Notes: generated by a model not told the origin, from the sequence alone. A DNA stretch of 64,000 nt from Desulfosediminicola flagellatus (GCF_005116655.2 NZ_CP050698.1:2572501-2636500), one strand, 5' to 3'; shown: positions 18,527 through 28,112, counted from the stretch's first letter. Translations and numbers: made by a program.

Positions 18527-19567
18527 TTATTTCTTGTTGTACGCCTTTGGCATTCTTGCATCAGGGTCCAGATACTGGATCTGATCGTACCAGGATTTCC
18601 AATGAGGATTTTTGGCGAACCATTTGTCATAAACTTTAACAGATGCCTCTTTAAACGGCGCTGTATCAGGATAGGTCACATTTCCACCTTCGGCGATAAC
18701 CTTCTCGATCATTTCCTGCTCACGGGCATACTGCCATGCGTCGGTTAACTCAATCGCTTCATTTGCAACTGAACGAACGATCTCCTGCTCATCAGCGGAC
18801 AATTTAACCCAGGTCTTAGGAGAGATGAAGACAACTTTCTGGGTCCACATCTGACGAAGGATCGCATAATTCTTAACAACTTCACTCATTTTGAAGATGT
18901 TGTTACAGTACACGCCAAGATCATCAGCATCTACAAGACCTGTCTGCAGAGAAGTATAGAGTTCGCCCCAGTCGGTAGGTGTAACGGTGAATCCGAACTG
19001 GCTGTAAATATCAACAAACAGTGGGTTCTGCATGCATCGCAGTTTTGTTCCTTTAGCATCTTCAATGGAGTTGATCGGCTTGGTACTGGCAATAGCGAAA
19101 CCATTGCAGTCAGAATAAATTCCAAGAGCAATAAGACCGGTTGCTTTTTCGAGCTCGGCAAGAATGTCTTTCACAACACCAGACTGCCTGGCTACGTTGT
19201 AATGAGCCGGACTTTTGAAGAGGTACGGCAACTGTAAAAACTGAATATCTTCATAAAAGCCGGCAAGGTGACCTGCAGAGTTGGTGTCAACATCCACAGT
19301 ACCGGATTTGACAAATTCCATTGCTTCTTCTTCGCTGGTGGTAAGAGTGCCTGGATAAATAGCAACCTTAATGCCACCATTGGTTTTCTCTTCCATCAAT
19401 TGCTTGAAAGTTTCTGCAAGTAGCTGATCAGCATCATAAACGTTGTTCTGGTGAGAGAACTTCATCTTTACTGTTCCGGCCTCTGTTGACGGAGCACCTG
19501 TCAACGCCAGCATAGACAGCGCTACCAGGGTGCACATCGATTTTCTAAAATGTTTAACTGTGTACAT
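18527..19567 (-). CDS. dctP: TRAP transporter solute-binding protein DctP
   Basis: A 346-residue periplasmic binding protein with a Sec signal peptide (about residues 1-30, ending TGAPSTEA). DctP family features: VKMKFSHQNNVYDADQLLAE near the mature N-terminus and TKLRCMQNPLFVDIYSQFGFTVTP, whose Arg is the conserved carboxylate-binding arginine of the family. GGAGGAG lies 8 nt before the ATG. It is in an operon between the eutBC fusion and dctQM. The conserved Arg suggests a carboxylate-bearing ligand, a possible clue that the imported compound is not plain ethanolamine. Confidence 0.92.
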   Translation of the reverse strand: MYTVKHFRKSMCTLVALSMLALTGAPSTEAGTVKMKFSHQNNVYDADQLLAETFKQLMEEKTNGGIKVAIYPGTLTTSEEEAMEFVKSGTVDVDTNSAGHLAGFYEDIQFLQLPYLFKSPAHYNVARQSGVVKDILAELEKATGLIALGIYSDCNGFAIASTKPINSIEDAKGTKLRCMQNPLFVDIYSQFGFTVTPTDWGELYTSLQTGLVDADDLGVYCNNIFKMSEVVKNYAILRQMWTQKVVFISPKTWVKLSADEQEIVRSVANEAIELTDAWQYAREQEMIEKVIAEGGNVTYPDTAPFKEASVKVYDKWFAKNPHWKSWYDQIQYLDPDARMPKAYNKK

Positions 19568-19631
19568 AACTGTGTCTCCTCCTTTTTTTTATTACTACGA
19601 TTGAAGCTGCTCTTTCTATCGCTGCTGTTTT

Positions 19632-21824
19632 TTATCGCGCGTGTCCTGCGAGTATATCTTCAAGTCTGTTTCCTGCAGCCTGGTTCCCAAGAATATCCAT
19701 AGCTTTTTCGGCTACAACACTTCCTGCTTCAACAGCCGGAAGCCCACCCGCATATATATTGGTGATAAGCGTATATTCGTAACCGATACTGGAGTTGCCG
19801 CTGTAACGAATCGCCTCGGGCAGTGATGGGCTATCAGCAAGACGAATTGCCAGGTAGGCTGATAGGCTGCGTGAGGCGAGTGCATCTCCGCCTGGTCGCT
19901 CCCCGACCAGTAAAATGAGTAGTTTCGGCTTTAAGATTTCACCGATATCCTCAACGAGTTTAACTCGTCCATACGGAACAAGAATGGGCTGCCCCATGCT
20001 ATAATCCTGACTGGCAAGTCCATCCTGAAGCACAGGAAGCAGGTCATTAATATTATGGTGAACTGCCTCGGCACTGAGTCCGTCTGTAACAACGATCTGT
20101 ACATCACAATGCTCGGCGACCATGGTTGATGCCGTCTCCGGGCTGAGTCGTGAGCCCAACTCCGGGTTGCGTAGATGGTCAGGTTTACTTTGTGCTGTTG
20201 TAGTCAATATGCGGAAATCAAATGAAGCCAGTTCAGAAATCCTCAAGTCACTGTGAACAGCTTCCCTGCCCACAGCCTGGTTTGCCCGAAGGATCCGCTG
20301 CACATCGTTTACAGGACGGGGACCTGCATTATCAAAGCCAGGAGCAGCAGGCAGACACTCCCGCAGTCGCTGAAATTCTGCATCCGAAGGCACAAATTGT
20401 CTAAGATTACCCCAGTTTTGGCCGCGTGTGACCACACCGTCCGGAGACTGTTCGTAAATTCCACGCTCTACTGCCCATTGCAGGAATTCAGGGGCGGGGT
20501 TTCTGCCATAAATCTCACGCATGGTTTGATCATCGTGGCCGCTGTTTACGAAATGGGCGAGCATGCGGTCACAACCGAGATACACGTCCATAAAAAAGCT
20601 TGCTCCAGCTGCAGTCGCTAACTGAACAGCCATTTGCTGTCCTTCAAGATGGGTCTCGGAGTGCAGGGTGTAACTTGGACTTATTCCCATGGGCAAACCA
20701 AGAATCTTACCCATAAAATTATCCTGAAGGGTTGAAACCATCAGCTCAAAATCATTTAAGTGCGTTTCCGGGCCGATAAAACCTGTAGCGTTGTTGACCA
20801 TAAACGGATCATAACGTCGGCAGAGACCATAACAGAGGGCTTCGCAGGTGGTCATGTCGATGCCATCATGTTTCCGGTAGGTCATTTCACTGCCCTGCCC
20901 TGTCTCAAAGTACATGAACTGGTCCGCAACTCCTGCCAGCGGGCCGTGCTCCGCCATGGTGGCGTAGGCATTATCCATGTACTCTACTGTTACATCGAAT
21001 TCTTCCGTCAGTGTTCTCTCCGTTCCGGCAAAACTCTGAAACAGGATTTCTACGGGTGCTCCCTGCTCAAGTGCCGCCAGCTGGGTTTTTATGTGACCGA
21101 GTACACAAATCTGGGAAGGTGCCCCGGTTTCACGCCGAAGCTTATCCAGGTGAATAAGAATTCTGCTGATATTATCAACGGAACCCTCAGAGGGGTTAAC
21201 GCCGATCAGGCAGTCGCCCATACCCATACTCAGGTCTGTGTAAACCATGAGAGAGATGGCATCGAGATCATCTTTGGGATGATTTGGCTGAAGTCTGAAT
21301 GAGAGACATCCCGGAAGACCGATTAAGGTTCGGGCCCGAGTGGGTTTGGACACTTTCCGCGGCAGAAATACGAGTTCATGAACATCCAGTATTTTTGCGA
21401 GTGCAGCAGCCATCACTGGTGTAAGCGCCCTGCCGATCCGTTCCACTTCCCTTCCGCCTGAAGCCATGAGATGATCTTTCAATTTACCCACAGTCATGGA
21501 GGATATCTCAGCGAAAACCTCTAGATCTATCTCGTATCCAGCCCGCATTACGTTGTCGACCCTGCCGTTTGCATCTGTAAGCGGGGTGTCATAAATATGT
21601 TGCAGAGTGAGGTTAGAAAGGATCGATCGTGCAGCTTCCCGAGCCATTTCATTTTCGGCGGCAAGTCCTGCAGTCCGATCACCAGCCTTACTGATGTCAG
21701 CAGCTCCCAGAAGTTTTTTCAATCCTCTGAAGTCAAATTGACGGTCGAGCAGTGTGGTCGCGTATACTTCTTCCGGCCCCGGGGCAGGAACATAAATGTC
21801 TTTCAGCGGTATAATATTCTTCAT
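19632..21824 (-). CDS. eutBC: Fused ethanolamine ammonia-lyase, large and small subunits (EutB-EutC)
   Basis: 730 residues. Residues 1 to about 455 match EutB, the TIM-barrel large subunit: TLIGLPGCLSFRLQPNHP, CVLGHIKTQLAALEQGAPVE, MYFETGQGSE near 308, YDPFMVNNATGFIGPET. From about 500 to 730 the chain matches EutC, the cobalamin-binding small subunit: DLRISEL, LLILLVGERPGGDAL, SLSAYLAI, SSIGYEYTLITNIYAGGL. The two are normally separate genes. Adenosylcobalamin-dependent radical deamination of ethanolamine to acetaldehyde and ammonia is the family reaction. Gene order eutA, eutBC, dctPQM implies dedicated uptake plus deamination without a microcompartment. Both halves diverge from classical sequences (EutC is shortened), so a related vicinal amino alcohol is possible. 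Confidence 0.85.
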   Translation of the reverse strand: MKNIIPLKDIYVPAPGPEEVYATTLLDRQFDFRGLKKLLGAADISKAGDRTAGLAAENEMAREAARSILSNLTLQHIYDTPLTDANGRVDNVMRAGYEIDLEVFAEISSMTVGKLKDHLMASGGREVERIGRALTPVMAAALAKILDVHELVFLPRKVSKPTRARTLIGLPGCLSFRLQPNHPKDDLDAISLMVYTDLSMGMGDCLIGVNPSEGSVDNISRILIHLDKLRRETGAPSQICVLGHIKTQLAALEQGAPVEILFQSFAGTERTLTEEFDVTVEYMDNAYATMAEHGPLAGVADQFMYFETGQGSEMTYRKHDGIDMTTCEALCYGLCRRYDPFMVNNATGFIGPETHLNDFELMVSTLQDNFMGKILGLPMGISPSYTLHSETHLEGQQMAVQLATAAGASFFMDVYLGCDRMLAHFVNSGHDDQTMREIYGRNPAPEFLQWAVERGIYEQSPDGVVTRGQNWGNLRQFVPSDAEFQRLRECLPAAPGFDNAGPRPVNDVQRILRANQAVGREAVHSDLRISELASFDFRILTTTAQSKPDHLRNPELGSRLSPETASTMVAEHCDVQIVVTDGLSAEAVHHNINDLLPVLQDGLASQDYSMGQPILVPYGRVKLVEDIGEILKPKLLILLVGERPGGDALASRSLSAYLAIRLADSPSLPEAIRYSGNSSIGYEYTLITNIYAGGLPAVEAGSVVAEKAMDILGNQAAGNRLEDILAGHAR

Positions 21825-21867
21825 AAAACGATTGTCTATTCCAGATTGACGCCGGTTGCGTTATTCA

Positions 21868-23352
21868 TTATTGCACGCCGTAAAACGATACCGGCACGAT
21901 ATTGTTATAAATACTGCCAACATTGACAAAGTGAGCATTCCTGTCGAGAATTTCGTCAATTACAATGAGACCGGCTGAAGCCTTGCGCCAGTTTGTAGCG
22001 TAATTGCCGAGCGATTTTCCACAGTTGTGCGGGACAAGCAGTAATAATGGTTTGCCAGCCATTCCATCTTCAGCCTGCAATACATCACATATCTTCTGTC
22101 CTAAACTCTTTACCCGTTCGAGGTTCTCGACTGGCGGACCCTGAAGTATTCCTTCCTCCTGCAGTTGTTCCGGTTCTGCGGTTATGTGTATAGCACCGCC
22201 ACCTGCGCTTTTGGCCACCAACGCAATAAGCTCTGCTATCGTGTTCGTGTCTGCATCCATAGGCATCCGTCCAACTATAGGCAGGTCCCGTAAAGGCAAT
22301 ATATTTTGCCGGGGAAGAAAAAGTGTGGAGCCGGAAACCTCTGTACTGTGTATGGCCAGGCCATATACCGTTGCTCTCCCCATATTTTCAGGCACCATAT
22401 CGGCAATATGTTCTGACAACAGAGGTGATGCCAATATCCTCCTGGCCAGATCTATGCCCAGATCGCCGTAATATGTTGTTTCTGGAAGATACCGGTTCAT
22501 GGCATAGCCATAGATTAGCTCCCCCACTCCACCGGAAAATGTGATAATCGGTTCGATTATGAGTTCTTTGGGAACCAAAGGTATCTGGGTATGGGCAATT
22601 CCAGCAGAATCATGACAGACGGTTCCACTTCCGCTGACGATTGCCTCCAGAATGAACAGGTAGAAATCGAGGATAGCGTCACGCTCACTACTCTCCAGAG
22701 AGTCCCCTGTATTCTTTGTAATGCCAAGATGATCGAGGAGAATTTGGCCATATCTTGAGATAACAGTGATGGTATAGGTCCCAGGCTCAAACTGGAAATG
22801 ACGCGCTCCGACAAAATAACACCCTGTAGACAGAACATTTCCATTCACCCCGATTGCAGGGTTGGTAGTCCCCCCGCCAATATCAAGATTAATGATCGAC
22901 CGGGTGTTGTTGCAACGGGACAGTGCAGAGCAACTTCCCATAAACGCCAGCCATGATTCCAGGCATGGGTCAGAAGCTGTGGCAATTATAACCTCTCCGA
23001 CATGTTCTTTGACGATCTCTGCAATACAACCGGCATTGGCTTTTTCTGTGGCCAGGCCTGTTATTATTGCCCCGCCGCAAAAAAGATCCTTTTGAGTAAT
23101 ACCGCTTTCCCGTAACCAGGTATGTATATGCATTCGAAGTGCGGATTCGTCGAGTATGTCCCCCTCAAAAGGCGTGAAGATCGGCGCAGAACGATAGATG
23201 ATATCCGGATTACCAAACGACATACGACCTGTTACCGAATTCCTGCCAACATGAGCACGCGCTACAATCGCACTGCTTGTTGTTGAGCCGAAATCGAGAC
23301 CAATCATGGTAACGGCATCGCCTGTTGTTCTTTGCTTTTCTTGACTGGACAT
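21868..23352 (-). CDS. eutA: Ethanolamine ammonia-lyase reactivating factor EutA
   Basis: A 494-residue ASKHA-fold ATPase. Phosphate loops IGLDFGSTTSSAIVA near the N-terminus and NLDIGGGTTNPAIGVNGNVL centrally, plus ITFSGGVGELIYGYAMNRY, match EutA. EutA exchanges damaged cobalamin from ethanolamine ammonia-lyase in an ATP-dependent way. It is the first gene of the operon, 43 nt ahead of the eutBC fusion, and supports the lyase assignment. The start may be ATG 23352 or the in-frame ATG 15 codons later directly before the first phosphate loop. Confidence 0.9.
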   Translation of the reverse strand: MSSQEKQRTTGDAVTMIGLDFGSTTSSAIVARAHVGRNSVTGRMSFGNPDIIYRSAPIFTPFEGDILDESALRMHIHTWLRESGITQKDLFCGGAIITGLATEKANAGCIAEIVKEHVGEVIIATASDPCLESWLAFMGSCSALSRCNNTRSIINLDIGGGTTNPAIGVNGNVLSTGCYFVGARHFQFEPGTYTITVISRYGQILLDHLGITKNTGDSLESSERDAILDFYLFILEAIVSGSGTVCHDSAGIAHTQIPLVPKELIIEPIITFSGGVGELIYGYAMNRYLPETTYYGDLGIDLARRILASPLLSEHIADMVPENMGRATVYGLAIHSTEVSGSTLFLPRQNILPLRDLPIVGRMPMDADTNTIAELIALVAKSAGGGAIHITAEPEQLQEEGILQGPPVENLERVKSLGQKICDVLQAEDGMAGKPLLLLVPHNCGKSLGNYATNWRKASAGLIVIDEILDRNAHFVNVGSIYNNIVPVSFYGVQ

Positions 23353-23425
23353 ATTTCTATTAAAAAGTAGCTTTCATCCTTCCGAATGTTCATTATTGAC
23401 TTTAAGTGTCTATTTATGCACTGAT

Positions 23426-23444
23426 ATACCAACTGGAATACCAA
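23426..23444. promoter_or_regulatory. Tandem ATACCAA repeats upstream of eutA
   Basis: ATACCAA occurs at 23426-23432 and again at 23438-23444 (12-bp period), about 75-90 bp before the eutA start. Read on the other strand it is TTGGTATTCCAGTTGGTAT, resembling TTGGT-containing sites of GntR/FCD regulators. It lies in the 478-bp divergent region shared with the flavin oxidoreductase gene, which otherwise shows no feature I can name. The regulator link is inference. Confidence 0.35.
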
Positions 23445-23830
23445 TGGTCAATATCAATTTTCATTACATTTTTGTGACATATCGCACTTTGCCAATTTCA
23501 TTAATGTTATTTGTACGGGGTAATTGATTGAAAACAGGAGAGAAAAAACGCTACATTTTTGGGAGAAGCAGCAGATAGAGATACAAAAAATATATGGATG
23601 ATTAAGGTACTACGGACACAATACACATACGGTGCCGTAAATTCTCTTGAGGGCAATTTAGTGCTCTGTAAACCTTTACCTGTCGGATCTTGTTCGCCCT
23701 TTTAGCACACTGACTTCGTTTCTCATTCAGTTACATATCGCTGCTATGTTTAAAGATTTACACAGCACTAGACTACAAGAGCGTTATCTTCATCTTTACG
23801 CAGTTTAGACATTTTAATTAAAGGACAAAA

Positions 23831-24925
23831 ATGACAGGACTATTTGAAACAACAGAGCTCAACGGTATGAAGATTAAAAACCGTTTTGTAAGATCTGCAA
23901 CCTACGAAGCAATGGCAGAGCTTGATGGAACGGTAACAGATCAGCTATGTGGCTATATGGAAGAACTCAGTCGAGGCGAGGTCGGACTTATTATAACCGG
24001 TCATTCGCACGTGGCACGAGAAGGACAGGCAGGTCCTCGACAGATGGGCATCTATTCTGATGAAATGATTGACGGCCTAAAGCGGATTACTTCGGTTGTT
24101 CACGAAAATGGCGGAGTTATAGCCGTGCAGCTTGCCCATGCCGGACAACAAGGTATTGGACAAGATGCATATGCAGCCATCGGACCTTCAGATGTTTTTA
24201 AAGCAGGTGTTAAAAGAGCTTCCGCAATGACAGCTGACGACATCAAAAGAACGGTAATCGCTTTTGGTGATGCTGCTGATAGAGCAGTCAAATCAGGTTT
24301 TGACGGGCTTCAGATCCATGCCGCTCACGGCTATTTACTGAGTCAGTTTTTATCTCCTCATTACAATAACAGAACTGACAGTTACGGTGGAAACCTTGAG
24401 AACCGTGCACGATTGCTTCTCGATGTTTACAAAGAAATCCGGCAAAGGGTAGGAAAGTCATTCCCGATAATGGTCAAAATTAATTCAGAGGATTTTCTTG
24501 AAAACGGAATTACCGTTGAAGAATCCATCAAAGTGGCCCACATGCTGGAAGATCGTGGAATGGACGCCATCGAAATGAGCGGTGGAACTTTTGAGTCAGG
24601 GAAGCTCATTCCATCGCGGGTCGGTACATCAACGTCTGAAGACAGGGAAGTGTATTACAGGCAGACTGCTGAAACCTTCAAAAAAGAGATAGATATTCCT
24701 CTTATTCTAGTGGGAGGTTTTCTTTCTATAAATGTTGTAGAAGATGTCGTTGCTTCGGGGCTTGCGGACTACGTTGCCCTTTCGCGTCCTCTCATAAGAG
24801 AGCCAAACCTTATACGTCGATGGGCCGGCGGAGACAGGACCAAGGCGACATGTGTTTCATGCAATAAATGTTTCTCAACGTTATCCAGGAAAGAAGCCTT
24901 ACACTGTAACTTTGAAAAAAAGTAA
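23831..24925 (+). CDS. Old Yellow Enzyme-family NADH:flavin oxidoreductase
   Basis: A 364-residue FMN TIM barrel. QLAHAGQQ, GFDGLQIHAAHGYLLSQFLSP with the active-site His pair, the NRTDSYGGNLENRARLLLDV signature, and the C-terminal FMN-phosphate loop LVGGFLS...GLADYVALSRPLI are present. The tail has CVSCNKCF, the start of an Fe-S cysteine cluster, but the chain ends soon after, so this is the single-domain type and not the 2,4-dienoyl-CoA-reductase length. Possible roles include reduction of activated double bonds or trimethylamine-dehydrogenase-like chemistry. It is divergent from the eutA operon and stands alone. Confidence 0.88.
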   Translation: MTGLFETTELNGMKIKNRFVRSATYEAMAELDGTVTDQLCGYMEELSRGEVGLIITGHSHVAREGQAGPRQMGIYSDEMIDGLKRITSVVHENGGVIAVQLAHAGQQGIGQDAYAAIGPSDVFKAGVKRASAMTADDIKRTVIAFGDAADRAVKSGFDGLQIHAAHGYLLSQFLSPHYNNRTDSYGGNLENRARLLLDVYKEIRQRVGKSFPIMVKINSEDFLENGITVEESIKVAHMLEDRGMDAIEMSGGTFESGKLIPSRVGTSTSEDREVYYRQTAETFKKEIDIPLILVGGFLSINVVEDVVASGLADYVALSRPLIREPNLIRRWAGGDRTKATCVSCNKCFSTLSRKEALHCNFEKK

Positions 24926-25018
24926 CGGGTAAACACTGGTTAGCTTCTTTATGGCAGGATCGGCATTACCGCTTTCTCCGAGCCATGTGAGAAACCATCG
25001 TTCGCCCAACACGCATTA

Positions 25019-25053
25019 ACGTGCCCTTTGATCATCCTGTGATGAGGGCACGT
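25019..25053. terminator. Hairpin, possible terminator without T tract
   Basis: ACGTGCCCT (25019-25027) and AGGGCACGT (25045-25053) form a perfect 9-bp stem with a 17-nt loop. It lies just downstream of a degraded minus-strand gene and about 95 bp past the flavin oxidoreductase. No T run follows on either strand, so termination is uncertain. Confidence 0.35.
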
Positions 25054-25071
25054 ACATGTAGTGGTGTAGAT

Positions 25072-25290
25072 TCAGGACAGCGACACCCTGTACGATATTG
25101 ACCAGCCATTGATGTTAGCCTTACCGTCAATATCACTTAAGATCTCAAACCAATATTCCTGTTTTCTCAAGACCACGTAGATTTTTCATGTCTCGTTAAA
25201 GACCAAACCGGAGTCAAAGAATTCACTGGCTGCCAGTTTCTTTTTGTAGCTTCCAACCCAAACATGCTGCTCGCCTGCCTATTCACGCAT
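25072..25290 (-). pseudogene. Degraded small gene, two in-frame stops
   Basis: Read on the minus strand from ATG 25290, a frame of 72 codons with strongly protein-like composition is interrupted by TAG at codon 4 and TGA about two-fifths of the way along. The readable pieces are EQHVWVGSYKKKLAASEFF and KQEYWFEILSDIDGKANING, ending YRVSLS. I do not recognise the family. The rest of the gap between the flavin oxidoreductase and the histidine kinase (24926-25707) shows nothing else. Confidence 0.45.
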
Positions 25291-25707
25291 TTGCGCTGGG
25301 TCAAAATCCTCACAACACAATGCACCGCATAGTCACTTTCAACCTGTTGTGCATAAGACTATTTAAAAATTATAGGAAAAGCTTTTCAAATAAGCTACGT
25401 TGTCCGGAATGCGTGCTGAGAGCTGTAAGCAATGTGCAAGATAGGCGTAATAAAAAAGTGCCATACGAATCATATCTCTCCTGGCGAGGGTGTATTAAAC
25501 GGATTGGACTCTTGCCCCTTTCATTGTTTCTGTTTTTCGTCTGTAGTCCCTGGTAGTTGCCCTTGTCAGCAATTCCATAATCGATCAACAGCCTGCCGCT
25601 TTTTTCCAGCTTTCAACTCTGCATCTACAGTATTTTTTTTGTCTGAACAGGCACGTTCTGATGTTTACCCACCTGTTTTGGCCAATATGTATAGCAAAGG
25701 AACCACC

Positions 25708-27699
25708 GTGAAGCAAAAGTTGCTCGACCTGATTCATTCAACACGTTTTCGACTTATAGCCAGTCTGCTTGCTATTTCACTGCTTATAGGCCTGTTCTCA
25801 TTGGTTGTCGGTGGAAACATGCTCTATAAATCAGTAATCACTGAAACCCATCATCGGGTCAATCAGGATCTGAATGTAGCGCGGCTTCTCTACGACAATC
25901 GCATAGAATCAATTCGTCTTGTTCTGGAAATAATCGCTGATTCTCCGGGCTTCCAACATGCGCTGAAACATGACGATCGCACCTACCTTGAAAATCAGAT
26001 CAATACTGTTTCAGATCGTGTCGGTCTTAATTTTTCAGGTATTTTTTATAAAGACAAAGACGTATCAGGTCGCCTTAACAACCATAACAATCACGTCGTA
26101 CCTCCCGAAAATATAAATTCACTCGCTGGCCTTTCAATACAAAAGGGAAAAACGGTTTCAGGCACATTCATTATGAATCAGGAAAGCCTGCAATACGAAA
26201 ATCCAACATTACTCGCCTGGGCAGTTGTCCCTATTCCTGAAGAATCCCTAACCCCTACAGACAAACACACCGCTATCAACACGGGGTTGGCGATCGGCGC
26301 AGCAGTTCCCATAAAGTTGGAAGGAAGGATCATCGGTACAATGTATGGCGGTATTCTTTTAAACAGGGACACTACATTCGTGGATCAAGTTGGAGAAACC
26401 GTGTTTCGTAACGAGAAATATAAAGGTCGAAATGTCGGTACTTCCACAATTTTTCTCAATTCGTTACGGGTAGCCACCAATGTAATAGATCAAGATGGAA
26501 ATCGCGCAATAGGAACATCAGCCTCCGAAGAAGTCTCCCAGCATGTCCTTAAAGAGGGTAAACCCTGGGCTGATCGTGCCAAGGTACTCTCAGACTGGTA
26601 TATCACCGCCTACGAACCGATAACCGACATATTCAACTCCCGTGTCGGCATGCTTTACGTCGGTGCCCTTGAAGCAAAATATCTGGATGTCCGTAAACAG
26701 GCCATTGTCATGTTTGCCCTTATCACAGTGGCCGGCGTGATGCTCGCGTTTATACTCGGCTGGTTCCTTACAGGAATGATCATGCGGCCGGTGAACGGGT
26801 TAATACGTGCCAGCATAGACATTTCGAATGGAAATTTCTCACCGAACATTGAACCCATCTCTAAAGGAGACATGGGGCTATTACAGCGGAAATTTCTCAA
26901 AATGACCCAAGCATTACAGGAACGGGACCAACGCCAAAAAGAAGAAAGTGAAAGTGTCCTGATCCAGTCAGAAAAACACGCCAGTGTAGGTAAACTCGCA
27001 GCTGGTGTCGCCCATGAAATAAACAATCCGCTCACAGCAGTATTGACCTTTACCCACCTGATCCTGCGGCGTAAAGATTTAGACGAAGAATTACGGGATG
27101 ACTTAGAAACGATCAAGAACCAGACAGAACGGGTACGGAAAATCGTTAAAAGTCTGCTCGATTTTTCACGGCAAAGCCGGCTCAACCCCAAACCGCTTGA
27201 CCTCAATCGCCAAATCGACTCCAGCATCAAACTTCTTACCAATCAGTCTCTCATAAAAGGAATAGAACTGTCGTTTACCGGTGCCAAAGGACTGCCGATG
27301 TTTTCCCTGGACCGAAATTTATGTCAAAGCGTGTGGATTAACATGATCATAAATGCTCTGGATGCAACGGAACCCGGTGACACTATAGAGGTCTCCACCA
27401 GGCAAGCTGAAGAAAATGGAATAATGGGTGCTGAAATAACTATTAAAGATACCGGAAGCGGTATTGAGCCTGAGATTATGGATAAACTATTTGATCCGTT
27501 TTTTACTACAAAAGAGGTGGGCAAAGGAACAGGCCTTGGCCTTGCTGTATCAGCCGGAATTATTGGGCGACATAATGGCACCATACGAGTCGCATCAACA
27601 CTTGGGGAAGGAACACACTTCACCATCTGGCTTCCAGCAACACAATTGTCTGGCGATCACTGCTCCTACCCAACCAGATATCATAGAGGAGGCGTATGA
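25708..27699 (+). CDS. Cache-HAMP sensor histidine kinase
   Basis: 664 residues from a GTG start at 25708, chosen because AAAGGA lies 7 nt upstream and the protein then begins MKQKLLDLIHSTRFRLIAS, directly at the first membrane helix. The same frame is open back to 25432 but the extra N-terminus is Cys/Phe-rich and not protein-like. Layout: TM1 about 12-35, periplasmic Cache sensor to about 325, TM2 about 330-355, HAMP, HisKA with VAHEINNPLTAVLTF (phospho-His about 436), and HATPase_c with DTGSGIEPEI and GTGLGLAVS. All catalytic motifs are present. It overlaps the following receiver gene by 4 nt (ATGA), so the two are co-translated. Confidence 0.92.
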   Translation: MKQKLLDLIHSTRFRLIASLLAISLLIGLFSLVVGGNMLYKSVITETHHRVNQDLNVARLLYDNRIESIRLVLEIIADSPGFQHALKHDDRTYLENQINTVSDRVGLNFSGIFYKDKDVSGRLNNHNNHVVPPENINSLAGLSIQKGKTVSGTFIMNQESLQYENPTLLAWAVVPIPEESLTPTDKHTAINTGLAIGAAVPIKLEGRIIGTMYGGILLNRDTTFVDQVGETVFRNEKYKGRNVGTSTIFLNSLRVATNVIDQDGNRAIGTSASEEVSQHVLKEGKPWADRAKVLSDWYITAYEPITDIFNSRVGMLYVGALEAKYLDVRKQAIVMFALITVAGVMLAFILGWFLTGMIMRPVNGLIRASIDISNGNFSPNIEPISKGDMGLLQRKFLKMTQALQERDQRQKEESESVLIQSEKHASVGKLAAGVAHEINNPLTAVLTFTHLILRRKDLDEELRDDLETIKNQTERVRKIVKSLLDFSRQSRLNPKPLDLNRQIDSSIKLLTNQSLIKGIELSFTGAKGLPMFSLDRNLCQSVWINMIINALDATEPGDTIEVSTRQAEENGIMGAEITIKDTGSGIEPEIMDKLFDPFFTTKEVGKGTGLGLAVSAGIIGRHNGTIRVASTLGEGTHFTIWLPATQLSGDHCSYPTRYHRGGV

Positions 27700-28064
27700 A
27701 AATTCTAATCGTTGATGATGATATTATCGTTGTGGAAAGCTGCCGAAGAATTTTGCGAGCCGAAGGCATCACTGCACGAATAGCGGGTACCGTTCAGGAG
27801 GCAAAAAGAATTCTTGAATCGGAAACATTTGATGCAATGATCACAGACATAAAGATGCCCAAGCAGGATGGCTTCAGCCTGATTTCCTGGACGAAACAAC
27901 ACATGCCTGAAATAGCAATCCTGATGATGACCGGATACCTGACACCAGACACCCGGAATGCCGGGATCCAATCCGGCGCGGATAATTTTATAGCCAAGCC
28001 ATTCACTCCGGATGAGCTTCTGGATCAATTGGAAAAATGTCTGAAATTAAAATCACATAATTAA
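27696..28064 (+). CDS. Single-domain response regulator
   Basis: A 122-residue CheY-like receiver with nothing after the domain: acidic pocket IVDDDI, phospho-Asp near residue 51 in ITDIKMPKQDG, Thr in MMTGY, and Lys near 99 in FIAKPFTPDEL. No DNA-binding, enzymatic or membrane part. It starts within the stop region of the histidine kinase gene and is followed 33 bp later (ORF end to upstream ATG) by the receiver-channel fusion. It is probably a phosphate sink or relay between the kinase and the second receiver. Confidence 0.92.
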   Translation: MKILIVDDDIIVVESCRRILRAEGITARIAGTVQEAKRILESETFDAMITDIKMPKQDGFSLISWTKQHMPEIAILMMTGYLTPDTRNAGIQSGADNFIAKPFTPDELLDQLEKCLKLKSHN

Positions 28065-28112
28065 AAATATTAACACTATTAATCTGAAAAAACACACATG
28101 GAGGAGAATGTT

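Noticed and set aside
23353..23830. Cobalamin riboswitch ahead of eutA
   Set aside because: The conserved B12-box and surrounding stems could not be found in the upstream sequence; only the ATACCAA repeats stand out.
15000..24000. Microcompartment shell proteins or other eut genes
   Set aside because: None of the frames in this stretch resembles shell proteins, EutE, EutD, EutT or EutH; only eutA and the eutBC fusion are present.
25432..25707. N-terminal extension of the histidine kinase
   Set aside because: The open frame upstream is Cys/Phe-rich, lacks a ribosome binding site, and the GTG at 25708 has an AAAGGA at the right distance.
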